From the NCBI GenBank assembly GCA_910586635.1, contig CAJUJA010000002.1:7350-39026 (forward strand): 31,677 nt of DNA, read 5' to 3'. The notes under the pieces are model-generated. The model saw only the letters and a program-made list of their open reading frames with translations, was not told where the DNA came from and ran no database searches. Shown in pieces: positions 22,846 through 30,561 of this stretch. The translations under genes were made by a program, and so were the position numbers. The stretch is from an uncultured Bacilli bacterium. Its GTDB lineage: Bacteria; Bacillota_I; Bacilli_A; RF39; UBA660. Positions within the stretch are counted from its first letter, which is position 1. Each line of letters starts with the position of its first letter.

Positions 22846-23442
22846 ATGAGTGATTATGATTCTATAAAGGAAAATCTTCTAAGGGTTTTAAAAACGTATC
22901 ATATAGAAGATCCTGATATAATAAAAAAACTCTATAAAAGGTATTTAAAAAATTGTATTGATTTTCAACAATCTGTAAAAGGAAATCTAGATACCTTTAA
23001 AAAGGCAGCTTGTATTAGAGAGGCAATCTTAGAGTGTAAAATTATGCAAAATGAAGAAGAAAATGATATGCTGGCTATAAATGTTAGTGTCAATTTAATA
23101 ACTACTCCATCATGCTATATTGGTGAAAACTATGATCACGAGTTTCAAATGGATTCTATATCTGAAGAGTTATTAAGGAAGAACACTTTTCTATGGGAAC
23201 AATATTTAAGTGATGATTTAAAAGCAATACAGTTTAGAAGAGAATATAAAGATCCAAGATTTGAAAAAATTATTCATTTAGACTCTACTGCATTTGATCT
23301 AGAACTTCTTTATAATGCAGCACTGATTTCTCAAAGATCAGATAAATACTATGAATTTCCTATTAGAAAAAACAGGTATATGGAAAAATTAAAAAAAAGG
23401 CAGAAAAGGAAAAGCAAAAAAAGATTTACATTTAAAAGATAA
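22846..23442 (+). CDS. Hypothetical protein with strongly basic C-terminus
   Basis: I do not recognise this 198-residue protein. It follows ychF by nine bases behind a strong TAGGAGG site, so it is certainly translated in that operon. Residues 1-60 look helical (SIKENLLRVLKTYHIEDPD, IIKKLYKRYL). The centre has FLWEQYLSDDLKAIQFRREY. The last 20 residues are nearly all Lys/Arg (KKRQKRKSKKRFTFKR), suggesting contact with RNA or the ribosome, an inference supported only by its position between ychF and ribosomal genes. There is no membrane helix. The rpsF promoter's -35 lies inside its last codons. In Bacillus ychF is followed directly by rpsF, so this is an extra gene. Confidence 0.8.
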   Translation: MSDYDSIKENLLRVLKTYHIEDPDIIKKLYKRYLKNCIDFQQSVKGNLDTFKKAACIREAILECKIMQNEEENDMLAINVSVNLITTPSCYIGENYDHEFQMDSISEELLRKNTFLWEQYLSDDLKAIQFRREYKDPRFEKIIHLDSTAFDLELLYNAALISQRSDKYYEFPIRKNRYMEKLKKRQKRKSKKRFTFKR

Positions 23443-23453
23443 TTTGCTATAAT
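23425..23453 (+). promoter_or_regulatory. Promoter of rpsF-ssb-rpsR
   Basis: TTTACA (23425-23430) and TATAAT (23448-23453) are 17 bases apart, with TGC before the -10. The -35 overlaps the end of the preceding coding region. Confidence 0.8.
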
Positions 23454-23470
23454 ACATACGAGTATTAACA

Positions 23471-23504
23471 AATGCTCCTTACTCATAAACTTATATGAGT
23501 CATT
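23471..23504 (+). promoter_or_regulatory. S6:S18-type ribosomal protein leader-like hairpin
   Basis: In the rpsF leader AATG (23471-23474) pairs with CATT (23501-23504), and ACTCATA (23481-23487) pairs with TATGAGT (23494-23500), leaving a six-base one-sided bulge CTCCTT. This is the shape of the known rpsF leader, which the S6:S18 complex binds for feedback control. There the bulge carries a conserved CCG, as in CACCGA. Here only CC remains. The architecture is seen and the regulation is inferred. Confidence 0.45.
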
Positions 23505-23525
23505 AGTCCAAAAGGAGGTGTAGGA

Positions 23526-23813
23526 ATGAACAAGTATGAAATTATGTTTATTGTAAAACCAGATATAGAGGAAGCTGAAATTAAAAAAGTAGCAGAATCT
23601 ATGAAAAAGGTTTTATCGGACAAAAAAGCAAAAGTATTAGAAGAAAAAGCAATGGGTCAAAAAGAACTTGCCTATGAGATGAATAAGTTTAAGACTGGAT
23701 ATTATTTCTTATTTATAGTAGAAGCAAATGCAGATGCAATAGAAGAGTTTAACCGTGTTGTTGGAATCAATGAAAATCTACTTCGTCATTTAGTAGTTAG
23801 AGTAGAAGATTAA
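23526..23813 (+). CDS. rpsF: Small ribosomal subunit protein bS6
   Basis: S6 pairs with S18 on the platform of the 30S subunit. The 95-residue protein starts MNKYEIMFIVKPDIEEAEIK and has the usual GQKELAYEMNKFKTGYYFLF strand-turn, ending LLRHLVVRVED. The ribosome-binding site AAAGGAGGTG is an ideal match to the 16S 3' end. It leads the rpsF-ssb-rpsR operon from the promoter at 23425. Confidence 0.97.
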   Translation: MNKYEIMFIVKPDIEEAEIKKVAESMKKVLSDKKAKVLEEKAMGQKELAYEMNKFKTGYYFLFIVEANADAIEEFNRVVGINENLLRHLVVRVED

Positions 23814-23831
23814 TGAAAAGAGGTATTTATC

Positions 23832-24308
23832 ATGAATAAGGTTTTTTTAATAGGAAGATTAACTAGAGATCCAGAATTAAGATATACAGGAAGTAATACA
23901 GCAGTAGCATCTTTTTCTCTTGCTGTAAATAGAAATTTTACAAATCAAGCAGGAGAAAGAGAAGCGGATTTTATTAACATTGTTGTATGGAGAAAACAAG
24001 CAGAAAATGTCAAAAATTATTTATCCCAAGGAAGTCAAGTAGCAATTGATGGTCGTATCCAAACTCGTTCTTATGATGATAATGAGGGAAAGAAAAGATA
24101 TGTTACAGAGGTTGTTGCAGATAATGTAGAATTTTTAGGGACAAAAGGTTCTAATGGAGGAAATCAGACCTCTCAAGGAACATCAGAAGAACCAACACCA
24201 TATGATTTTGGAAAAGAAGCAGAATCAAAAGGAACAGATGTAGATAGTAATCCTTTTGCTGATTTTGGATCTAACATTGAAATTAGTGATGATGAATTAC
24301 CATTTTAA
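23832..24308 (+). CDS. ssb: Single-stranded DNA-binding protein SSB
   Basis: SSB coats single-stranded DNA in replication and repair and recruits partners through its tail. The 158-residue protein has an N-terminal OB fold (MNKVFLIGRLTRDPELRYT, then VASFSLAVNRNF, DFINIVVWRKQAENVKNYLS), a flexible Gly/Ser/Glu-rich linker, and the intact partner-binding end DDELPF. It is located between rpsF and rpsR, as in most Bacillota. That linkage gives it strong, growth-related expression. Confidence 0.97.
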   Translation: MNKVFLIGRLTRDPELRYTGSNTAVASFSLAVNRNFTNQAGEREADFINIVVWRKQAENVKNYLSQGSQVAIDGRIQTRSYDDNEGKKRYVTEVVADNVEFLGTKGSNGGNQTSQGTSEEPTPYDFGKEAESKGTDVDSNPFADFGSNIEISDDELPF

Positions 24309-24322
24309 GAAGGAGGATTAAT

Positions 24323-24538
24323 ATGGCAGAATTTTATCGTAAAAAGAAAAAAATTTGTATGATGTGTACTGGTAAAACCGTTAATTATAAAGAACCAGAA
24401 ACATTAAGAAGATATATAAATGAAAAGGGTAAAATCGTACCAAGACGTGTAACAGGAAATTGTGCTAGACATCAAAGGGTGATTGCTAGAGAGATTAAAA
24501 GAGCTCGTGCAATTGGATTATTACCATATACGAAATAA
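24323..24538 (+). CDS. rpsR: Small ribosomal subunit protein bS18, zinc-motif form
   Basis: S18 is a 30S platform protein of 71 residues, with PRRVTGNCARHQRVIAREIK and RARAIGLLPYTK as clear family blocks. It carries CxxC near the start (KKICMMCTG) and CARH later, so it is the Cys-rich, potentially zinc-binding form, unlike the B. subtilis protein, which lacks these. It has a strong AGAAGGAGG site and is last in the rpsF-ssb-rpsR operon, with a terminator starting at its stop codon. Confidence 0.96.
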   Translation: MAEFYRKKKKICMMCTGKTVNYKEPETLRRYINEKGKIVPRRVTGNCARHQRVIAREIKRARAIGLLPYTK

Positions 24539-24563
24539 AAGATTGATGGAGGTCGATCTTTTT
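24537..24563 (+). terminator. Rho-independent terminator after rpsR
   Basis: Bases 24537-24546 (AAAAGATTGA) pair with 24553-24562 (TCGATCTTTT) with one G-U pair, loop TGGAGG, and a T tail. Confidence 0.85.
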
Positions 24564-24564
24564 A

Positions 24565-24593
24565 TTTACAAAATTAATCAATCATGTTATAAT
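24565..24593 (+). promoter_or_regulatory. Promoter of the frameshifted lipoprotein gene
   Basis: TTTACA (24565-24570) and TATAAT (24588-24593) are 17 bases apart, with TGT before the -10. It directly follows the rpsR terminator. Confidence 0.75.
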
Positions 24594-24619
24594 AAGCAAC
24601 AAATGGAGGATATAAGATT

Positions 24620-25404
24620 ATGGAAATTAAAATGAATAAAAACAATATAACTAAAACATTGACGAAAAGTTTCAAAGCTGTAGCCATGGCTACAGCACTA
24701 ACATTAATGTTAAGTGGGTGTGATGAAGAACTAGCAAATAATCCAAAAGAAATGGATATGAGAAAGAGGTAGAAGTACCAGGAGAAGACTTTAAATTAAA
24801 GGTTAAATATAATTGTGTTGGACTAGAAAATCAAAAATGGACTATTACATCTGATAAAAAATTAATGTTAACTATTAATACCGTTGGACTAAAAGAAGAT
24901 ACTAAAGTATGGATTGACAATATTCATATGGATACAAGTATTGTTGCAAGTAAAAATTATATGAACGGGATTAAGCAAGATAGTATGGATGATAGAGTTC
25001 ATAGTTCTACAGTGATTGGCTTTCCTATTTCGGATATATCCCCATTAATTAGTGTAAATGCAATAGAAGGTCAAAATGATACTTTTATTCAGGGTACTGT
25101 TTATGGAATTAATGGAAGTACAAGTGGGTCAGTTGAAGAAAAAAGATTTTTAGAAACAGATTATTTAGAACGAGGAGTATTTGCCAATAAAGTATCAACA
25201 ATTTATGGATTATCCATACAAGGCCCAAATGATAAGGAGCCACGAGGAGTGGATGCCTGGGATGATATTTATATAAAAGCATATGATACGATTAGAATCC
25301 AAACGGATAAAGGTATTGAATATAGAAAATATAAAGAAACAGGGGAGTATGATATCATTACAGAAGACCAGGTAAAAAAGAAAACAAAGAAAAACACAAA
25401 ATAG
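24620..25404 (+). pseudogene. Secreted lipoprotein gene broken by a one-base frameshift
   Basis: The ATG at 24620, behind a GGAGG site and a good promoter, opens a lipoprotein signal: basic start, hydrophobic AVAMATALTLML and lipobox LSGC with Cys at residue 34. The frame ends at TAG 24770-24772. In the next frame, coding resumes from about 24760 with EKEVEVPGEDFKLKVKYN and WTITSDKKLMLTINTVG, and runs to 25404 (end TKKNTK). One missing base somewhere in 24742-24769 explains it. The joined protein would be about 261 residues, a surface-anchored beta-rich domain (VWIDNIHMDTSIVASKNY, GTVYGINGSTSGS) of no family I recognise. Promoter and terminator are intact, so the break may be recent, phase-variable, or an assembly error. 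Confidence 0.75.
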
Positions 25405-25430
25405 GGGTTAAACATTTAGCCTCTTTTCTT
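25403..25430 (+). terminator. Rho-independent terminator after the lipoprotein gene
   Basis: AGGGGTTAAA (25403-25412) pairs with TTTAGCCTCT (25415-25424) with two G-U pairs, followed by TTTCTT. Confidence 0.8.
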
Positions 25431-25441
25431 ATCTCCTAGTA

Positions 25442-25470
25442 TCGACAAAATTTAGAAATTATTATATAAT
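25442..25470 (+). promoter_or_regulatory. Promoter of the DHH-rplI-dnaB operon
   Basis: TCGACA (25442-25447, one mismatch) and TATAAT (25465-25470) are 17 bases apart. Confidence 0.7.
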
Positions 25471-25509
25471 AAGTTTAGAACTTTGGACCCTAGGAGGCGT
25501 AAAAAGACA

Positions 25510-26499
25510 ATGGTAATAGTAGAGAATAAAAAGAAAATTAATAAGCATATTAAGAGAGCTAAAAATATTTTTATTATGGCTCACAAAGATTTAGACTTAG
25601 ATGCTTTGGGAAGTTCAATTGGAATGTATGTTATCCTAAAACAAAAAAAGAAAAATTGTTTTTTAGTAATTGATGACAAGGAACATGAATTAGGTGTTGA
25701 AAAAATATTAAAGGAACTAGAAGGTTGTATTACAATTATTAAAAGCTATGATGTTCCAAAAAATATGGATAAAAATAGTAATAAAAATTTACTTCTAATT
25801 TTAGATACAAATAAAAAAGACTTAGTTCAAAGTAGTGACATCTTAAAAATGTTTTCTAACAAAATGATTTTTGATCATCATGGAATTGGAAAAACTACAA
25901 TTAAAGATGCGTTTTTAATTCAAGATGACAATGTTTCTAGTACCTGTGAGATGATTACTACTCTGATTGAATCTTATGATATAGAACTAGATCCTTATTA
26001 TGCTACTATACTATTATCAGGAATTGTTTTAGATACTAATAACTTTACCCTAAAAACAACAGCAGATACGTATTATGCCGCTTACTATTTAGCTTCTCTT
26101 GGAGCATCTGCTAAAAAGGTTCAATATTTACTAAAACAAGATTTATTAGAATATACAGAAAGAGAGAAACTCCTTACAAAAATAGAAATCCTAGATAAAA
26201 AGATTGCCATATCTAAGGCCGCTGCCTCTACCATATATCGTAGGGAAGATTTAGCAAAAGTGGCAGATACTTTATTATTTTTTAATGATATTGAAGCATC
26301 ATTTGTAATTGGGAAAATATCAAAAGATACCGTAGGAATAAGTGCTAGAAGTTTGGGGAATTATGATATTTCTAAGATTTTAGATCACCTAGGCGGTGGT
26401 GGAGATGACTATAATGGTGCTGTTAAATTTGAAAACAAAACTATTGGAAAAGTAGAGGAATTATTAAAAAAAGAGATTAAGAATCAAGAGGGTGAATAA
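25510..26499 (+). CDS. Stand-alone DHH/DHHA1 phosphodiesterase at the gdpP locus
   Basis: By position before rplI and by sequence this corresponds to the C-terminal half of GdpP, the membrane c-di-AMP phosphodiesterase. The start is the ATG at 25510 (MVIVENKKKINKHIKRAKNI, 329 residues). The TTG at 25483 has no ribosome-binding site. The spacing of AGGAGG to this ATG is long (12 bases). The DHH metal motifs are intact: AHKDLDLDALGSSIG at 24-38 and DHHG at 122-125. SARSLGNYDISKIL leads into DHHA1. In the DHHA1 GGGH motif the His is replaced by Asp: LGGGGDDYNGA, Asp299. The two membrane helices, PAS and degenerate GGDEF domains of GdpP (about 320 residues) are absent. The product is predicted cytosolic and may cleave c-di-AMP or pApA, like Pde2/DhhP enzymes. 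Confidence 0.85.
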   Translation: MVIVENKKKINKHIKRAKNIFIMAHKDLDLDALGSSIGMYVILKQKKKNCFLVIDDKEHELGVEKILKELEGCITIIKSYDVPKNMDKNSNKNLLLILDTNKKDLVQSSDILKMFSNKMIFDHHGIGKTTIKDAFLIQDDNVSSTCEMITTLIESYDIELDPYYATILLSGIVLDTNNFTLKTTADTYYAAYYLASLGASAKKVQYLLKQDLLEYTEREKLLTKIEILDKKIAISKAAASTIYRREDLAKVADTLLFFNDIEASFVIGKISKDTVGISARSLGNYDISKILDHLGGGGDDYNGAVKFENKTIGKVEELLKKEIKNQEGE

Positions 26500-26500
26500 A

Positions 26501-26941
26501 ATGCAGGTAATTTTTATAAAAGATTTAAGAAAACAGGGTAAAAAAGGTGAAATAAAAAATGTTAAGGATGGATATGCCCAGAACTTTTTAATAAAAAATG
26601 GGTATGCAATTCCAGTAAATGAAAAGAATTTAACAGATTTAAAAAACGAGAAAATTCGTGAAGAAAAATTAAATGAAAAGAATAAACAAGAAGCAAATGT
26701 ACTAAAAGAAAAATTAGAAAAAGAAGTATTAGAATTCCAAGTAAAAACAGGAGAAGATGATCGTGTGTTTGGAAGTATTAGTCCAAAACAAATAAAAGAG
26801 GCGTTGCTAAAAAAGGGCTATTGTATTGATAAAAAACAAATTGAATTAAACAATAATATTGCATCTTTAGGATATCATGAGGTCATCGTTAATCTTTATC
26901 CTACCGTTGCTGCTAAAATAAAAGTACATGTAATAAAATAG
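26501..26941 (+). CDS. rplI: Large ribosomal subunit protein bL9
   Basis: L9 is the elongated protein at the base of the L1 stalk that limits frameshifting. I choose the ATG at 26501 (MQVIFIKDLRKQGKKGEIKN, 146 residues), the family start. A GTG at 26492 overlaps the previous stop. The GYAQNFLIKNGYAIP signature, the central lysine/glutamate-rich helix, and the C-terminal domain (FGSISPKQIKEALLKKGY) are all present. GAGGGTG just upstream lies in the preceding gene's last codons. Confidence 0.96.
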   Translation: MQVIFIKDLRKQGKKGEIKNVKDGYAQNFLIKNGYAIPVNEKNLTDLKNEKIREEKLNEKNKQEANVLKEKLEKEVLEFQVKTGEDDRVFGSISPKQIKEALLKKGYCIDKKQIELNNNIASLGYHEVIVNLYPTVAAKIKVHVIK

Positions 26942-26952
26942 AGGTGAATAGT

Positions 26953-28311
26953 ATGGCACTAAAGTCATTACCTAATAATTTAGAAGCAGAAGAATCTGTT
27001 TTAGGAGCATGTTTTCTTTCAAAATATGCTTTACAAAAAGCTTGTGAAAATTTAACAGAAGATTCTTTTTATAATGAAAAAAATGCTAAAATTTTTGCGA
27101 CCCTTTCCTCTTTAATGGACAAAAAGATTCCAATTGATTTAACTACAGTAACAAGTGATTTAAAAAATAGAAAGGTTTTAAAAGAAGTAGGCGGAGTAGA
27201 ATATTTAACAGAAATTTTGAATTTTGTGCCAACTGCCACTAATATAGATTATTATATAAAAAATGTTCAAGATGCAGCTATATTAAGAAACCTGATAGAA
27301 ACAGCTACACAAATTGCAAGTGATGGATATCAGACGGCAGAAAATGTAAATGAGGTATTAGATGATGCCGAAAAGAAAATTTTAAATATTGTAAAAAACA
27401 GAAAAGCTAGTGAATTTAAGTCAATTAAAGAGGTATTAATAAAAACAGAAAATGATTTGGAAAAATTATCTCAAGCAAAAGGAGAAATTACAGGACTAGC
27501 AACTGGGTGGTATGATTTTGATAAATTAACTGCAGGTTTGCATGAAAACGAATTCATTATTATCGCAGCACGCCCTGCCATGGGAAAAACAGCTTTTGCT
27601 CTAAATTTAGCAACTCATGTTGCCATGAATAATGACAAGTCAGTTGCCCTATTTAACCTAGAAATGGGTGCTGAACAACTAGCTATGAGGATTTTATCTT
27701 CCCTAGGACAAATAGAAGGATATAAGTTAAGGACAGGAAATTTATTAAATAATGACTGGAAACGAATTAATGAAGCTACTTCACAACTTTCTGATACCAA
27801 TCTTTTTATTGACGATACCCCAGGAATTACCATAGGAGAAATCAGAGCAAAATGTCGTCGTCTAGCTAGCAGTGAAAAAGGCTTAGGAATTATAATTATT
27901 GACTATTTACAATTAATATCAGGTGGAAAGAATTATGGAACGAACCGCCAACAAGAAGTATCAGATATTTCAAGGAGTTTAAAAACCTTGGCTATGGAAT
28001 TGCATGTTCCAGTAATCGCTTTAGCCCAGCTTTCTCGTGGTGTGGAATCACGTGAGGATAAAAGACCGATTATGAGTGATTTACGTGAATCAGGATCCAT
28101 TGAACAAGATGCAGATATTGTTTCTTTCTTATATCGTGATGATTACTACAATAAAGAAGCTAGACGAGAGGATGATATCAGTATTAGTGAATTAATTATT
28201 GGAAAACATCGTAACGGACCAACTGCTACGATAGAGTTATTATTTAAGAAGAATACATCTACCTTTTTAAGTTTAAAAAAGGAAGATAAGGGAGTTGGAA
28301 ATCATGAATAG
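26953..28311 (+). CDS. dnaB: Replicative DNA helicase DnaB (DnaC of Bacillus)
   Basis: This is the hexameric helicase that unwinds DNA ahead of the replication fork and binds primase. The start is the ATG at 26953 (MALKSLPNNLEAEESVLGAC, 452 residues) behind GAGGTG, and it matches the family. An N-terminal primase-binding domain occupies about residues 1-150. The RecA-like domain has GLATGWYDFDKLTAGLHENE, Walker A ARPAMGKTAFALN, Walker B GIIIIDYLQLISG, and QEVSDISRSLKTLA, ALAQLSRGVESR, and SDLRESGSIEQDADIV. The family name is often dnaC in B. subtilis. It overlaps the next gene by eight bases. Confidence 0.97.
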   Translation: MALKSLPNNLEAEESVLGACFLSKYALQKACENLTEDSFYNEKNAKIFATLSSLMDKKIPIDLTTVTSDLKNRKVLKEVGGVEYLTEILNFVPTATNIDYYIKNVQDAAILRNLIETATQIASDGYQTAENVNEVLDDAEKKILNIVKNRKASEFKSIKEVLIKTENDLEKLSQAKGEITGLATGWYDFDKLTAGLHENEFIIIAARPAMGKTAFALNLATHVAMNNDKSVALFNLEMGAEQLAMRILSSLGQIEGYKLRTGNLLNNDWKRINEATSQLSDTNLFIDDTPGITIGEIRAKCRRLASSEKGLGIIIIDYLQLISGGKNYGTNRQQEVSDISRSLKTLAMELHVPVIALAQLSRGVESREDKRPIMSDLRESGSIEQDADIVSFLYRDDYYNKEARREDDISISELIIGKHRNGPTATIELLFKKNTSTFLSLKKEDKGVGNHE

Positions 28312-29803
28312 TAAGGTTATTCTGTATATTATTATTTCATTTGTTATTAGTATATTTTTAGTTATGATAGATTTAACAGAAAAAAGGGAGGAGCCCAAAG
28401 AGGCATATCGAATTTACTTAAAAGGAAAATCATTAGGATTAATTTCCTCAAAAGAAGAATTAGAAAAATATATTGATAAGGAACAACAACACATTAAAAA
28501 AAAGTATGGGGTAGATAAGGTTTATGTTCCTGATGAATTAGATATTATAAAAGAAGTTACTTTTGATGAGACAATATCAACTACAAAAAAAATTTATGAA
28601 AAAATTAAAGATATTTCACCATTTACGATAGAGGGATACGAAGTAACAATTAAAGGATTAACTAAAAAAAATAGTGAAGGAAAAGAAATAAAAGGAAAAA
28701 CAAAAGATATTTATATGTTAGATGATAAGGTATTTAAAACAGCAGTAGAAAATACAGTAAAGTCTTTTATTACGAAAGAAAAATATGATATTTATAAAAA
28801 TGACACACAAAAGGAAATAAAAGATACTGGATCTATTATAGAAAATATTTATATCAAAAATAAAATTAGTATTAAGAAAAAACAAATCCCAGTAGATCAA
28901 AAAATTTATTTAGATAATGAAGAATTAACAAAGTTTTTATTATTTGGAACTACAAAAGATCAACAAAAATATATAGTAAAAGATGGAGATACCATAGAAG
29001 ATGTTGCCTTTAATAATAAAATTTCTCCAGAAGAATTCTTGGTTGCTAATACTGATTTGAAAGATAAGAATAGTCTATTATATTCTGGTCAACAAGTTAC
29101 AATTGGAATTTTACAACCTCAATTTGATTTGATTGAGGAAGATCATACGGTATCTGATGTAGAAGTAAACTATACAACTGAGACCAAATATGATGATTCT
29201 AAAAATGTAGGCTATACAGCAGTAGAACAAGCTGGTGTAAAAGGAAAAAATAGAGTGACTCAAAAAATTCAAAAGGTGAATGGTGAAACCACTAATATCG
29301 TTACCGTGAAAACAGAGCAGTTATCTGCTGCAGTGAAAGAAATTGTTGTAAAGGGTGGAAAACAGAGTTCTTATGGAGATACCTACTATGGTAGTGGATA
29401 TGGTGCGGCAGTTGCAACCAAAGGAGAATGGGGCTGGCCTGCTTCTTGTAGTACTGTTTCCTCACCATTTGGTTATCGATGGGGATTTTTACACGATGGA
29501 ACAGATATTGCAGGATGTGGATATGGATCAAATATTTTTGCAGCTAAAGATGGAACAGTTGTAACAGTGTCTTATAAATATGATAATGGAAAATATATTA
29601 TTATTGATCATCATAACGGCTACTTTAGTCTGTATGCCCATTTAGCCTCTCAAAGTGTAAGAGAAGGGCAGAATGTTAGTAAGGGACAAGTAATAGGAAC
29701 CATGGGAAGAACAGGTTTTGCCACAGGAGTACATTTACATTTTTCAATGTGGAGAGGATATCCATATAGAGGAAGAGTCTATAATGCGATGAGTTTTTAT
29801 TAA
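28304..29803 (+). CDS. Membrane-anchored M23 (LytM) endopeptidase with LysM and G5 domains
   Basis: A predicted cell-wall peptidoglycan endopeptidase of 499 residues starting at the ATG at 28304, nine bases after AAGGGAG. An N-terminal membrane helix (VILYIIISFVISIFLVMIDL) anchors it outside. A long unassigned segment follows. A LysM domain lies around residues 225-275 (VKDGDTIEDVAFNNKISPEE). A G5 domain sits around 285-360 (VNYTTETKYDDSKNVGY, VTQKIQKVNGET). The M23 domain begins near residue 385 with zinc ligands His and Asp in LHDGTDIAG and His in HLHFSM. All catalytic zinc residues are kept. In B. subtilis walRK lies in this region. Here this gene directly precedes walJ. Confidence 0.93.
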   Translation: MNSKVILYIIISFVISIFLVMIDLTEKREEPKEAYRIYLKGKSLGLISSKEELEKYIDKEQQHIKKKYGVDKVYVPDELDIIKEVTFDETISTTKKIYEKIKDISPFTIEGYEVTIKGLTKKNSEGKEIKGKTKDIYMLDDKVFKTAVENTVKSFITKEKYDIYKNDTQKEIKDTGSIIENIYIKNKISIKKKQIPVDQKIYLDNEELTKFLLFGTTKDQQKYIVKDGDTIEDVAFNNKISPEEFLVANTDLKDKNSLLYSGQQVTIGILQPQFDLIEEDHTVSDVEVNYTTETKYDDSKNVGYTAVEQAGVKGKNRVTQKIQKVNGETTNIVTVKTEQLSAAVKEIVVKGGKQSSYGDTYYGSGYGAAVATKGEWGWPASCSTVSSPFGYRWGFLHDGTDIAGCGYGSNIFAAKDGTVVTVSYKYDNGKYIIIDHHNGYFSLYAHLASQSVREGQNVSKGQVIGTMGRTGFATGVHLHFSMWRGYPYRGRVYNAMSFY

Positions 29804-29804
29804 A

Positions 29805-30560
29805 ATGAAGGTTAAGGTTTTAGCAAGTGGTTCCAGGGGAAACGTTTCTTTAATAACTTGTGGGGAAATTAATATTTTAATTGATATTGGCTTATCTTGC
29901 CTAAAAGTACAAAGACACTTAGAAAAAAATTATTTGACTTTTAATGATATTAATGCCCTTTTTATTTCCCATAGTCATAGTGATCATATTAAGGGATTAG
30001 AAACATTCATTAAGAAAACAGAAATAAAAGTTTACATTCCAAAAAAAATGTATCACGAGTTAAGTCACATTGTACCTGTTGGACGATGTGTCTTTATAGA
30101 AGATCAATTTAAAATAGGACAAGTAGAAGTAGAATTAGTTCATACATCTCATGACACTGCCTTTTCTGTTGGATATATGATTGATTACCAAGGTAAAACC
30201 TTAGTTCATGTTACGGATACAGGATATATTAATAGAAAATATTTAAAAAAAATGGAAGATAAAAACATTTATGTAATAGAAAGTAATCATGATGAAACAA
30301 TGCTCATGGATGGACCCTATCCTAGATTTCTAAAAGAGAGGGTTATTAGTGATAGAGGACACTTATCAAATAAAACAACAGCTAGTTATTTAAAAAAATT
30401 AACAACAGCTAATACAAAATATGTAATATTAGCCCATTTAAGTGAAAAAAACAATACTCAAGAATTAGCCTATCAGGAAAGCTATGAAGCAATAAAAGAT
30501 AAGAATATCAAGCTATGTATTGCAAAACAAGATGAAGAGACAGAATTAATAGAGGTATAA
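29805..30560 (+). CDS. walJ: Metallo-beta-lactamase-fold hydrolase WalJ (YycJ)
   Basis: WalJ/YycJ is an MBL-fold protein with phosphodiesterase or nuclease activity, implicated in DNA repair and wall or division control in Bacillota. The 251-residue protein starts MKVKVLASGSRGNVSLI, the family start. The metal-binding motif HSHSDH is at 56-61. Others are SHDTAFSVGYMI, HVTDTG (Asp ligand), ESNHDETMLMDGPYP, and VILAHLSEKNNTQELA with the late His. There is almost no ribosome-binding site, and the ATG is one base after the preceding stop, so translation should be coupled to the M23 gene. Confidence 0.95.
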   Translation: MKVKVLASGSRGNVSLITCGEINILIDIGLSCLKVQRHLEKNYLTFNDINALFISHSHSDHIKGLETFIKKTEIKVYIPKKMYHELSHIVPVGRCVFIEDQFKIGQVEVELVHTSHDTAFSVGYMIDYQGKTLVHVTDTGYINRKYLKKMEDKNIYVIESNHDETMLMDGPYPRFLKERVISDRGHLSNKTTASYLKKLTTANTKYVILAHLSEKNNTQELAYQESYEAIKDKNIKLCIAKQDEETELIEV

Positions 30561-30561
30561 A

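Noticed and set aside
24742..24772. Programmed -1 ribosomal frameshift to explain the split lipoprotein.
   Set aside because: No X-XXY-YYZ slippery heptamer or downstream stem is visible in the overlap window, so a one-base indel is simpler.
28050..28070. TCACGTGA core inside dnaB, resembling the centre of a parS site.
   Set aside because: Only the 8-base core and little else match the 16-base parS consensus. It also encodes conserved DnaB residues.
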